Below, piece by piece: positions 7,041 through 13,783 of a stretch of 16,464 nucleotides of DNA. The DNA comes from Bacteroidota bacterium. Lineage in GTDB: Bacteria > Bacteroidota > Bacteroidia > Bacteroidales > Marinifilaceae. How positions within the stretch are numbered: position 1 is the stretch's first letter; every line of letters starts with the position of its first letter. The notes beneath the pieces are model-generated. The model was given only the letters and a program-made list of their open reading frames with translations, ran no database searches and had not been told where the DNA came from. The DNA is taken from the NCBI GenBank assembly GCA_023400335.1, contig JAEXFF010000369.1, positions 1-16,464 on the forward strand, read 5' to 3'. The translations under genes were made by a program, and so were the position numbers.

Positions 7041-7358
7041 ATGGCTAATATAAAATACGAAAAATTACAGATTGATGGTGTAGAATACAAGACCACTTTT
7101 ACGGAAAAGTGGATCAACCGCAAAAAGTGGGAAGAACCCAATCCCAACCTGATAGAAGCCCATATTCCGGGTACTATCTTACACATCAATGTAAAAGAAG
7201 GACAGGAAGTTGAGGCAGATGAAGTACTGCTGACACTTCAAGCGATGAAAATGGATAATAAAATTACAGCTCCGTTTTCAGCTAAAATAAAAAAAATCTA
7301 CGTTAAAACCGGTGATCAGATCGCCAAAAATACTTTAATGATAGAATTAGAAGAATGA
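7041..7358 (+). CDS. Biotin carboxyl carrier subunit
   Basis: A 105-residue biotinyl protein, partner of the carboxyltransferase 20 nt upstream. The C-terminal biotinyl-lipoyl domain (about 37-104) contains the biotinylation motif AMKM at 68-71, so Lys70 is the predicted biotin site. The flanking elements IPGTILHINVKEGQEVEADE and ITAPFSAKIKKIYVKTGDQI are the two halves of the barrel. The first 36 residues are a short extension with no long Pro/Ala linker of the kind seen in many decarboxylase gamma/alpha subunits. A strong terminator follows at once, so the operon contains only these two genes. The biotin carboxylase or membrane beta subunit it must exchange CO2 with is encoded elsewhere. Confidence 0.92.
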   Translation: MANIKYEKLQIDGVEYKTTFTEKWINRKKWEEPNPNLIEAHIPGTILHINVKEGQEVEADEVLLTLQAMKMDNKITAPFSAKIKKIYVKTGDQIAKNTLMIELEE

Positions 7359-7369
7359 TATGAATACAA

Positions 7370-7402
7370 AAAGACCGTCTCCGGACGGTCTTTCCGTCTT
7401 TT
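7370..7402 (+). terminator. Intrinsic terminator of the carboxyltransferase operon
   Basis: AAAGACCGTC (7370-7379) and GACGGTCTTT (7384-7393) form a perfect 10-bp stem around a TCCG tetraloop, followed by CCGTCTTTT. It lies 12 nt after the biotin carrier stop and separates that operon from the ABC transporter at 7424. Confidence 0.88.
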
Positions 7403-7423
7403 ATTAACCCAAATATTGTCAAC

Positions 7424-8341
7424 ATGAGTTTTTTCGTCGCTCAAAACATTGTCAAAAATTATTCCAATCACCGGGCTTTAGATGATGTATCTATAGAGAT
7501 TCCGGAAGGTGCTATTTATGGTTTGCTCGGTCCGAACGGAGCCGGGAAAACTTCTTTAATCCGGATCATTACCCAGATCACGGGCCCTGATTCCGGTAAG
7601 CTTTTCTTCAAAGGTGCACCTTTAGTACCTTCCGATATGAACCGAATCGGTTATTTACCAGAAGAAAGAGGGCTATACAAAAAGATGAAGGTAGGGGAAC
7701 AAGCCGTCTATCTGGCACGCCTAAAAGGAATCAGTAAAAATGAATCCATAAAGCGACTGAAAACCTGGTTTGAAAAATTTGAAATAGAGGGCTGGTGGGA
7801 CAAAAAAGTAGAAGAACTATCCAAAGGTATGGCTCAAAAAGTTCAATTTATCACTACTGTTCTGCACGAACCGGAAATGTTGATTTTCGACGAGCCATTC
7901 AGTGGATTTGACCCGATCAACGTAGAGTTATTAAAAAAAGAAATTCTGGATTTAAGGCAAAAGGGCACGACCATCATCTTTTCGACTCACAATATGGCCT
8001 CTGTAGAAGAAATATGCAGCCACATTGCTTTAATCAATAAATCGAAAAAGATCATAGAAGGACCGATCAATGAGATTCGGGAAAAATATGCTAATGACAC
8101 TTATCAACTGAGCTTCCGGTATATACCGGACTTAAAACCGGAGCAGTTTATCGGAGAAGAATTTGAAATTCTTTCCCAGAAGACAGAAGGAAACCGTCAA
8201 GATATAATATTACAGCAAATTAAACCTTGTAACGCCAATGCTCTTTTAAGCCGTTTTTTACCTTATACCGATATTCTATCTTACCAGAAAGTAATTCCCG
8301 GCATGAATGACATTTTTATTAATCTGGTTAAAAATCAATAG
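7424..8341 (+). CDS. ABC transporter ATP-binding protein, NatA-like
   Basis: A 305-residue ABC ATPase, pairing with the permease that starts 48 nt downstream. Visible motifs are Walker A GPNGAGKT (36-43), the signature LSKGM (132-136, a NatA/ABC-2-type variant of LSGGQ), Walker B MLIFDEP (152-158) and the switch histidine in STHNM (H189). A C-terminal extension of about 90 residues (from about 215) is typical of ABC-2 exporter ATPases of the NatA/YhaQ type. NatA homologues work with NatB in Na+ extrusion, but many relatives export unknown substrates, so the substrate here is open. A terminator just upstream indicates an independent transcription unit. Confidence 0.92.
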   Translation: MSFFVAQNIVKNYSNHRALDDVSIEIPEGAIYGLLGPNGAGKTSLIRIITQITGPDSGKLFFKGAPLVPSDMNRIGYLPEERGLYKKMKVGEQAVYLARLKGISKNESIKRLKTWFEKFEIEGWWDKKVEELSKGMAQKVQFITTVLHEPEMLIFDEPFSGFDPINVELLKKEILDLRQKGTTIIFSTHNMASVEEICSHIALINKSKKIIEGPINEIREKYANDTYQLSFRYIPDLKPEQFIGEEFEILSQKTEGNRQDIILQQIKPCNANALLSRFLPYTDILSYQKVIPGMNDIFINLVKNQ

Positions 8342-8389
8342 TTTTACCTCTATTTGCTCCAAAGCATTCCAATACTAAAATAGTGCATT

Positions 8390-9724
8390 ATGAATAAAAC
8401 CTTTATCATTATCAGTCGGGAATTTTCGACCAGGGTTCGAAAAAAATCCTTTCTGTTGGTCACCATATTTGTTCCCATTCTCTTTATTATCTTCTACGCC
8501 TTTCTAATGTGGCTTATGTTAAAAGACGATACGCAAGAGCGAAGAATTGCCGTCGTGAATGAATCTGCCCTGGAAGCGCCTTTAGAAACGATCAACAATA
8601 CGAAATTTGAATATATATCTGAACCGGTCACGGAAGAAAAGGCTGCTGATTTCCTAAAAAATGAAGATTATTATGCAGTCATGTGGATTCCGTTGAATGT
8701 AATGGATAGCGCAGAAATTCCCATTTACTCTTTCTCACAGGTCACGATGGATTTAAAAAACACAATTTCTTCCCAACTTCGGAAAAAAATTGAAAACATC
8801 AAAAAGAGTGCTGTCATTGCAGAATCCCAGATTCCCGATCTGGAAGAAAAGTTAGATGCCACCAAAACCCCGGTAATTGTGCGCACCCTGATGATCACAG
8901 AGACAGGAAAAGCCAAAGAAAGCTCGTCTGAAATAGCTTCGATCATAGGGGTAGCTGCCGGATTTATCATATACTTTTTTATTTTCATCTATGCCGCCCA
9001 AGTTATGAAAGGAGTGATTGAAGAAAAAACCAACCGTATCATAGAAGTTTTGGTTTCTTCCGTCAAGCCGTTTCAGTTTTTATTAGGCAAAATCATAGGA
9101 GTAGCATCTGTCGGATTAGTACAATTTTTAATCTGGATTGTCCTGATCGGAGGGGCAATTGTAGCTCTTCAGGCTGTATTTTTACCCGATATCGACATGG
9201 AAGCCCTGCGCAATACAACCAATCTGGCAACCATGGCGCAAGCCAACGAAATAGGTGCAGAGGAATTAGCAGTGATACAAAGTGTTGTCAAAACCATTGA
9301 ACCTAAATTTATACTCTCTTTTCTGGGAGCATTTCTTTTCTATTTTATAGGAGGTTATTTATTATATGCTTCCCTCTTTGCTGCCATAGGGGCAGCAGTG
9401 GATAACGAAACGGATTCCCAGCAGTTTATGACGCCCCTGTCTATCATTTTGGCGATCGGCGTGTACATCGGTTTCACAGCAATGAAAAGTCCGGAATCGC
9501 CCTTAGTATTTTGGAGTTCCCTGATTCCTTTTACCTCACCAACAGTAATGCTGGTCAGAATTCCTTTCGGCGTTCCGGCTTGGGAAATCATAACTTCCAT
9601 GGTCTTATTAATCGGAGCTTTTATCTTTTTCACCTGGCTTTCCGGCAAAATTTACCGTACAGGTATTTTAATGTATGGCAAAAAGGTCACTTGGAAAGAA
9701 CTCTATAAATGGTTAAAGTACTAA
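8390..9724 (+). CDS. ABC-2 type permease, NatB-like
   Basis: A 444-residue ABC-2 family permease, partner of the NatA-like ATPase. A cytoplasmic N-terminus (ISREFSTRVRKKSFLL) leads to a first membrane span (about 20-43), then a roughly 135-residue extracytoplasmic domain (45-180), then spans near 183-204, 234-262, 307-335, 348-366 and 399-417, with a weaker one around 372-392. The cytoplasmic motif VMKGVIEEKTNRIIEVLVSS (205-224) is the family hallmark in NatB and YhaP-like exporters. The layout suits an efflux system for Na+, antimicrobials or lipophilic compounds; the substrate cannot be read from sequence. It ends before a structured intergenic element and faces the S9 peptidase gene. Confidence 0.9.
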   Translation: MNKTFIIISREFSTRVRKKSFLLVTIFVPILFIIFYAFLMWLMLKDDTQERRIAVVNESALEAPLETINNTKFEYISEPVTEEKAADFLKNEDYYAVMWIPLNVMDSAEIPIYSFSQVTMDLKNTISSQLRKKIENIKKSAVIAESQIPDLEEKLDATKTPVIVRTLMITETGKAKESSSEIASIIGVAAGFIIYFFIFIYAAQVMKGVIEEKTNRIIEVLVSSVKPFQFLLGKIIGVASVGLVQFLIWIVLIGGAIVALQAVFLPDIDMEALRNTTNLATMAQANEIGAEELAVIQSVVKTIEPKFILSFLGAFLFYFIGGYLLYASLFAAIGAAVDNETDSQQFMTPLSIILAIGVYIGFTAMKSPESPLVFWSSLIPFTSPTVMLVRIPFGVPAWEIITSMVLLIGAFIFFTWLSGKIYRTGILMYGKKVTWKELYKWLKY

Positions 9725-9785
9725 AAGGGAAGCGTATAAAAAGTTCTTTTAAAAGGGGATTACTTCCGTACGGAAACTGATTAAG

Positions 9786-9856
9786 GATTCGCTGATGAAT
9801 GGGGCTATCGTTCTGACAAAACCGTCAGGAAGTTTAGTTCCGTTAATCAGCGAATC
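9786..9856 (+). ncRNA. Structured intergenic element, copy 2 (possible RNA or terminator)
   Basis: Between the convergent natB-like (+) and S9 peptidase (-) genes, 9786-9807 pairs with 9835-9856: 22 positions, 18 Watson-Crick, three G-U and one G-A mismatch. Inside, TTCTGAC (9811-9817) pairs with GTCAGGA (9824-9830). All three G-U pairs would be A-C mismatches on the - strand, so the folded molecule is a + strand RNA. An alternative pairing, CTGATTAA (9777-9784) with TTAATCAG (9843-9850), competes with the main stem. TTTAGTTCCGTTAATCAG (9833-9850) matches copy 1 at 16 of 18 positions. The rest of 9725-9904 holds no gene. Confidence 0.55.
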
Positions 9857-9904
9857 AGTAAAGGGATATTCATAAAATACGATTAATTGGTAAGGACTTT
9901 TCCT

Positions 9905-12178
9905 TTACTCCCATTCCGGCGGATCTTGATTTAAAAGTTGTTTTACAAAAAAATCATGAATCCGGTGCATGACAAACTTTCCTCCCAAACTGTGGGTATG
10001 ATTGGGAAGATAGAGTTGTTCGAAATTTTTTCCGGCATTTATCAGGGCGTTCACTACCTGCAAAGTTGAAGTGGGATCGACATTATCATCCAATTCTCCG
10101 TTTATCAGCAATAATTTTCCTTTTAAACGCCAGGCATTGTCTACATTAGAAGAAGCACTGTAAGATTCATCTAAGGGATATCCCATCCATTGTTCATTCC
10201 ACCAGATTTTGTCCATACGGTTATCGTGACATCCACAAAGGGCTACTGCTGCCTTGTAAAAATCATTCTGGAACAATAGAGCCGCCATTGCATTTTGCCC
10301 TCCGGCCGACCAGCCGTAAATCCCTACCCGGGAAGTATCCATATAGGGATATTTTTCTGCTGCAGCCTTTATCCAGGCAATCCGATCCGGAAAGCCGGCA
10401 TCTTTCAGATTCTTCCAGCATACATCATGAAAGGCTTTAGAGCGGTTTGCCGTTCCCATACCATCGATCATAACCACTATAAATCCTAGTTCACATAAGC
10501 GGGAAGTCAAATGATGATAAGCCCGGAAATCCTTGTCTACATGTGAATCATGAGGACCTGTATAAATCATTTCTACCACCGGATAAGAATGGGAAGCATT
10601 GAAATGAGAGGGACGCAAAATAGTTCCCCAAATATCCGTTTTCCCATCCCGGCCTTTGGCCTGGAACACCTCCGGCATTTGCCAGCCCGTCTGTAGCAGG
10701 TCTTCGACATCCACTTCCGGTAATGCGGCTATGACACTACCGTCGCTTCCCTTACGGATCACCGTACCTCCCGGAAAATCCGGACGGGAATACCGGTCGA
10801 CCAGATACTGCCGGTCTTCTGAAAATACAGCGTGATGATTGGCCGGCTCCGGAGTTAAATCCACAAATCCGGTACCGTCCAAACCGATCCGGCAATAATG
10901 TACCTGATAAGGATCTTCTCCTTTTTCTATACCGGAAGCTGTAAACCATATCTTTCCGTTTTCCTCATCCACCTTTTCCACTTCCCTTACCACCCATTCG
11001 CCTTTTGTAAGCTGCCGTTTTACCTGCCCCTTTTCTCCGTCAATCAGATATAAATGTCTCCACCCATCTCTTTCGGATATCCAAAGAATTTCTTTTCCAT
11101 CTTTCAGATCATAGCGGAAATTCCGGTTATAATGGATAAAAGTTGGCGACTGCTCGTCTATTAAAGGACGGATTTCTCCACTTTCGGCATTTACTTCTGC
11201 CACAATATACCGCTGATGTCCCCTCTGGTTAAACTCAAAAGTAAAAGCCCGGCTATCTGCTCTCCAGCCGGTAAGTTGTAAATAAAACTGATTTTCATAA
11301 CAGCGGGTATCCAAAGGAATCTGCAATTTTTTCTCTACATCAAATAAAACAGGCAGATAAACAGGCAATACGTCTCCCGGTTTTGCATAGTCCCGCCACT
11401 GCAAGACAGGCTGTTTTTGGTTTACCGGACTGGATTCTATTAACGGAATACGTCTTTCCGGAATATCCCGTACTTTTACAACAGCCAGTTTTTTGGAATC
11501 CGGAGACCATACCAGGTCACCACTATAATAAAAATCCTTTGTCCCATCCCAGCTCAAAGCATACTCCTTCTCTCCTGTCCGATCTTTAATGTAAATATTA
11601 TTATCCTTATTATAGGCTTCCCAACGCTCATCCGGTGATAATACGCGTTTCATAGCTTTCGGGTCCGGACGTTCCCACGGCATCCGGCTCACCACTATTG
11701 TATCCCTTCTGGTCAGCTTATTATGTTTTACTGAATAATGCCATTTCCGGTTATTCCATTCAAATTCAAATCCTTTCCGGTCTGTATCGTAATCCAGACT
11801 CCGAAAAGGCAATTTCCGGGCTTCGATCTTCCGACCCGCTACACGGCTTAAAGCGGCAGCCAGTTTCTCTGCCTGAAATGCTTCTTCCCGTTCTCCATTT
11901 TCCGCATTGACCATCCAAAATACGTCTTTGTCCCGTCCGTGATCCAGATACCAGAAATAATGGGTCTTACCGATCCACACCGGCTGATTTACGGCATGAT
12001 ATACCTGTAAATTCCGGTTCCCCAACGTATCAATCCGCCTATAATCGGCTTGGGTCACCTGTGCCTTTACCTCCTGTCCCTTCAGGCTGCAAAGTCCCAA
12101 AAAACACAAAGTACACATAAGGCGGGAAAAGCGAGCGGAAAAGAGAAAATTTACAAATCCGATATTTTTCATTATCAT
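9905..12178 (-). CDS. Secreted S9 family peptidase (DPP IV-like fold)
   Basis: A 757-residue serine peptidase with a basic N-terminus and hydrophobic segment (about 8-34) that should act as a signal for export. Residues 45-500 look like the DPP IV-type beta-propeller; residues 505-750 are the alpha/beta-hydrolase domain. The likely triad is Ser624 in GWSAGG (621-627 region), Asp697 in GELDDNV and His729 in LPNHTHSLGG. The family usually reads GWSYGG, so the Tyr-to-Ala change is a variant. The propeller lacks the double-Glu loop (DWVYEEEF-like) that anchors the substrate amino terminus in true DPP IV: ALSWDGTKDFYYSGDLVWSP runs straight through. Such enzymes process peptides in the periplasm, often proline-containing ones; specificity here is uncertain. 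It is the last - strand gene, 55 nt after the DUF1015 stop, with a terminator between. Confidence 0.88.
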   Translation of the reverse strand: MIMKNIGFVNFLFSARFSRLMCTLCFLGLCSLKGQEVKAQVTQADYRRIDTLGNRNLQVYHAVNQPVWIGKTHYFWYLDHGRDKDVFWMVNAENGEREEAFQAEKLAAALSRVAGRKIEARKLPFRSLDYDTDRKGFEFEWNNRKWHYSVKHNKLTRRDTIVVSRMPWERPDPKAMKRVLSPDERWEAYNKDNNIYIKDRTGEKEYALSWDGTKDFYYSGDLVWSPDSKKLAVVKVRDIPERRIPLIESSPVNQKQPVLQWRDYAKPGDVLPVYLPVLFDVEKKLQIPLDTRCYENQFYLQLTGWRADSRAFTFEFNQRGHQRYIVAEVNAESGEIRPLIDEQSPTFIHYNRNFRYDLKDGKEILWISERDGWRHLYLIDGEKGQVKRQLTKGEWVVREVEKVDEENGKIWFTASGIEKGEDPYQVHYCRIGLDGTGFVDLTPEPANHHAVFSEDRQYLVDRYSRPDFPGGTVIRKGSDGSVIAALPEVDVEDLLQTGWQMPEVFQAKGRDGKTDIWGTILRPSHFNASHSYPVVEMIYTGPHDSHVDKDFRAYHHLTSRLCELGFIVVMIDGMGTANRSKAFHDVCWKNLKDAGFPDRIAWIKAAAEKYPYMDTSRVGIYGWSAGGQNAMAALLFQNDFYKAAVALCGCHDNRMDKIWWNEQWMGYPLDESYSASSNVDNAWRLKGKLLLINGELDDNVDPTSTLQVVNALINAGKNFEQLYLPNHTHSLGGKFVMHRIHDFFVKQLLNQDPPEWE

Positions 12179-12205
12179 TTAGCCTTAATTATTTTCACTT
12201 TATAG

Positions 12206-12230
12206 AAAAAGCCGCTCTAAAGCGGCTTTT
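12206..12230 (-). terminator. Intrinsic terminator after DUF1015
   Basis: Read on the - strand, GCCGCT (12226-12221) and AGCGGC (12216-12211) form a stem with a TTAG loop, extended by an A-run before and a T-run after (12210-12206). It begins four bases after the DUF1015 stop and closes the serine cluster transcript ahead of the S9 peptidase. Confidence 0.85.
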
Positions 12231-12233
12231 CCA

Positions 12234-13085
12234 TTAATCAATCTTGTGAATAACAAGTCCTGAACGCAATTTCGGTTCAAACCATGTCGTCTTTGGCGGC
12301 ATAATATTCCCCGAATCTGCTATATTCAGCAGTTGTTGCATAGATACCGGATAGAGGGCAAACGCCACTTTCATCTCTCCGTTATCCACTCTTCTCTTCA
12401 ATTCTTCCAATCCCCGGATTCCTCCGACGAAATCAATCCGTTTAGAAGTCCTCAAATCCTGGATATCCAGAATATCAGCCAAAACATGTTTCGAAAGTAC
12501 CGTTACATCCAGTACTCCAATGGGATCATTGTCGTCATAACTTCCTGGCTTAGCAGTCAGTTTATACCATTTGCCCCCCAGATACATACTGAATTCGTGC
12601 AATTTAGCCGGATGATAAATTTCAGTACCTTTACATTCTACTTCAAAATTCTTTTTCAATTTCTCCAGCAACTGTTCTTCGGTCAAACCGTTCAAATCTT
12701 TTACAACCCGGTTATAATCGATAATATTCAATTGGTTATCGGGGAAATGTACAGCCATAAAGAAATTGTATTCTTCCTTCCCGGTATGACTGGGATTTTT
12801 AGCTTTATATTCTGCACCGATACGGGCAGCAGCAGCAGTACGATGGTGTCCGTCAGCTACATAGGTATAAGGCACTTTTGTAGCAAACAATTCTTCCAGC
12901 CGTTTATTGGTTTCCGGACAATTAATGGCCCAGAAATGATGTCCGAAACCGTCTTCTGCTACGAAATCATAATCAGCTTTCTGATTTTTTACAATATCTT
13001 CAACAATAGCGTCTATTTCAGGCACTGCCCGGTAAGAAAAGAATACCGGTTCAAGGTTCGCATTTACATAACGGGTCAGCACCAT
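12234..13085 (-). CDS. DUF1015 C-terminal portion (283 aa), downstream of the stop
   Basis: If translated separately, this half starts at the ATG at 13085, preceded by a purine-rich AAGGAAGAAG tract that could serve as a ribosome site. It carries most recognisable family motifs: FGHHFWAI (47-54) and VADGHHRTAAAARIG (76-90). The DGHHR signature resembles the ParB/sulfiredoxin-fold motif of free-serine kinases (SerK, SbnI). It remains fully open to its stop with no further damage, which argues for a recent event or an error rather than old decay. Confidence 0.7.
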   Translation of the reverse strand: MVLTRYVNANLEPVFFSYRAVPEIDAIVEDIVKNQKADYDFVAEDGFGHHFWAINCPETNKRLEELFATKVPYTYVADGHHRTAAAARIGAEYKAKNPSHTGKEEYNFFMAVHFPDNQLNIIDYNRVVKDLNGLTEEQLLEKLKKNFEVECKGTEIYHPAKLHEFSMYLGGKWYKLTAKPGSYDDNDPIGVLDVTVLSKHVLADILDIQDLRTSKRIDFVGGIRGLEELKRRVDNGEMKVAFALYPVSMQQLLNIADSGNIMPPKTTWFEPKLRSGLVIHKID

Positions 13086-13115
13086 ACGATCTTCTTCCTT
13101 ATCCGGCCGTGTTAA

Positions 13116-13487
13116 TTAGGGCGGTTTAATAATCCCGGTCATATAATCCTCGCAGGCTGCACAACCGACAATTCCATATTGTGTTCTACCGTCCATCGTC
13201 TGGGCATAAATATAGAATTTCGGTTCTTCATCCTGTACCAGCCAACCTTTTTCCTGGAACATTTTGAAATTTTCCACACTCTTATGATATACCGCTTCAG
13301 AATGTATATCTGTTCCGGAAGGGCAATCAATCTCTGCACGGGTTACATGTAACAATGATTTCGGTTTTCCGCCAGCCATCTGGGCTGCCTCTTCCGAATT
13401 CATCACGTCGTAAGGAAGACATGCTAATTCTTCGCAAACTTCCTGGTTAGGTGTACGTAAGCCTTTAAATGGTTTTACAATAGCCAT
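13116..13487 (-). CDS. DUF1015 N-terminal portion (123 aa), ends at premature TAA
   Basis: The start at 13487 is chosen because MAIVKPFKGLRTP is the typical DUF1015 N-terminus; an upstream in-frame ATG at 13598 would add 37 unrelated residues overlapping the hairpin at 13518-13551 and the end of the small membrane protein gene. The visible family pieces are LACLPYDVMNSEEA (21-34), SLLHVTRAEID (44-54) and YGIVGCAACEDYMTGII (104-120). It stops at TAA right after KPP. Confidence 0.7.
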   Translation of the reverse strand: MAIVKPFKGLRTPNQEVCEELACLPYDVMNSEEAAQMAGGKPKSLLHVTRAEIDCPSGTDIHSEAVYHKSVENFKMFQEKGWLVQDEEPKFYIYAQTMDGRTQYGIVGCAACEDYMTGIIKPP

Positions 13488-13517
13488 AATATTCAGGTGT
13501 TTTATATTGTTAATTAA

Positions 13518-13551
13518 AATAGTCCATAAGAAAAACTTCCTACGGACTATT
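13518..13551 (-). terminator. Hairpin between the small membrane protein gene and DUF1015
   Basis: AATAGTCC and GGACTATT form a perfect 8-bp stem (13518-13525 with 13544-13551); an inner AAG/CTT pairing closes a T-rich loop. On the - strand it is followed by TTTTAATTAA. It lies 11 nt after the stop of the small membrane protein gene and 31 nt before the DUF1015 ATG, so it may be a weak terminator, an attenuator or a processing site. Confidence 0.45.
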
Positions 13552-13561
13552 AAATGTCGTG

Positions 13562-13771
13562 CTATAAACGGAAAGGATTTTCCTTTTTCACTAAACAAAT
13601 GCCCACAGTCACAAATCCAGACAATATAAGCACTATCGCTATTCCTTCACAAAACCCTAATTGGAAATCCGATAATTCATGGCGTAGCATACTGCTCACA
13701 GAGAAGAGTAAAAGCCCTGCGGCATAAAGAATCATAAAATATCGTTTTCTAAACTTCCAACCGTGTTTCAT
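13562..13771 (-). CDS. Small two-span membrane protein
   Basis: A 69-residue protein with a basic N-terminus (MKHGWKFRKR), a hydrophobic span at about 12-29, a short polar loop, and a second span at about 40-61 ending in a basic tail (KKENPFRL). By the positive-inside rule both ends face the cytoplasm. It starts 12 nt after the serA stop, so it is almost certainly cotranscribed with serA. I do not recognise a named family. The position inside a serine biosynthesis cluster might suggest a transport or accessory role, but nothing in the sequence shows it. Confidence 0.7.
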   Translation of the reverse strand: MKHGWKFRKRYFMILYAAGLLLFSVSSMLRHELSDFQLGFCEGIAIVLILSGFVTVGICLVKKENPFRL

Positions 13772-13783
13772 GTTTTATTGGAA

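Larger units (their letters stand above)
12234..13487 (-). pseudogene. DUF1015 family protein, interrupted by an in-frame stop
   Basis: Reading one frame from the ATG at 13487 gives 123 codons, a TAA at 13118-13116, ten codons (LTRPDKEEDR), then 283 more codons to the stop at 12234. Total length would be about 417 codons, the usual size for a complete DUF1015 protein. There is no frameshift: only one codon stops the frame. The last residues before the stop are GIIKPP where I recall the family having a conserved K-H-E-x-T-R stretch, so three codons in a row appear altered. The gene follows serA and a small membrane protein, as expected in Bacteroidales. Possible readings are a recent nonsense allele, a local sequence error, or two separately translated halves. 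Biochemical function of the family is not established. Confidence 0.75.

Noticed and set aside
12333..13115. Long + strand open frame (260 codons) antisense to DUF1015
   Set aside because: It is antisense to a recognisable family in the correct codon phase, has no known motif, and spans the broken site only because the opposite strand lacks stops.
13116..13118. Recoding of the DUF1015 stop as selenocysteine or pyrrolysine
   Set aside because: The codon is TAA; selenocysteine uses TGA and pyrrolysine TAG.
13488..13598. Upstream start of DUF1015 at 13598
   Set aside because: The added 37 residues overlap the hairpin at 13518-13551 and the preceding gene, while MAIVKPFKG at 13487 is the normal family start.
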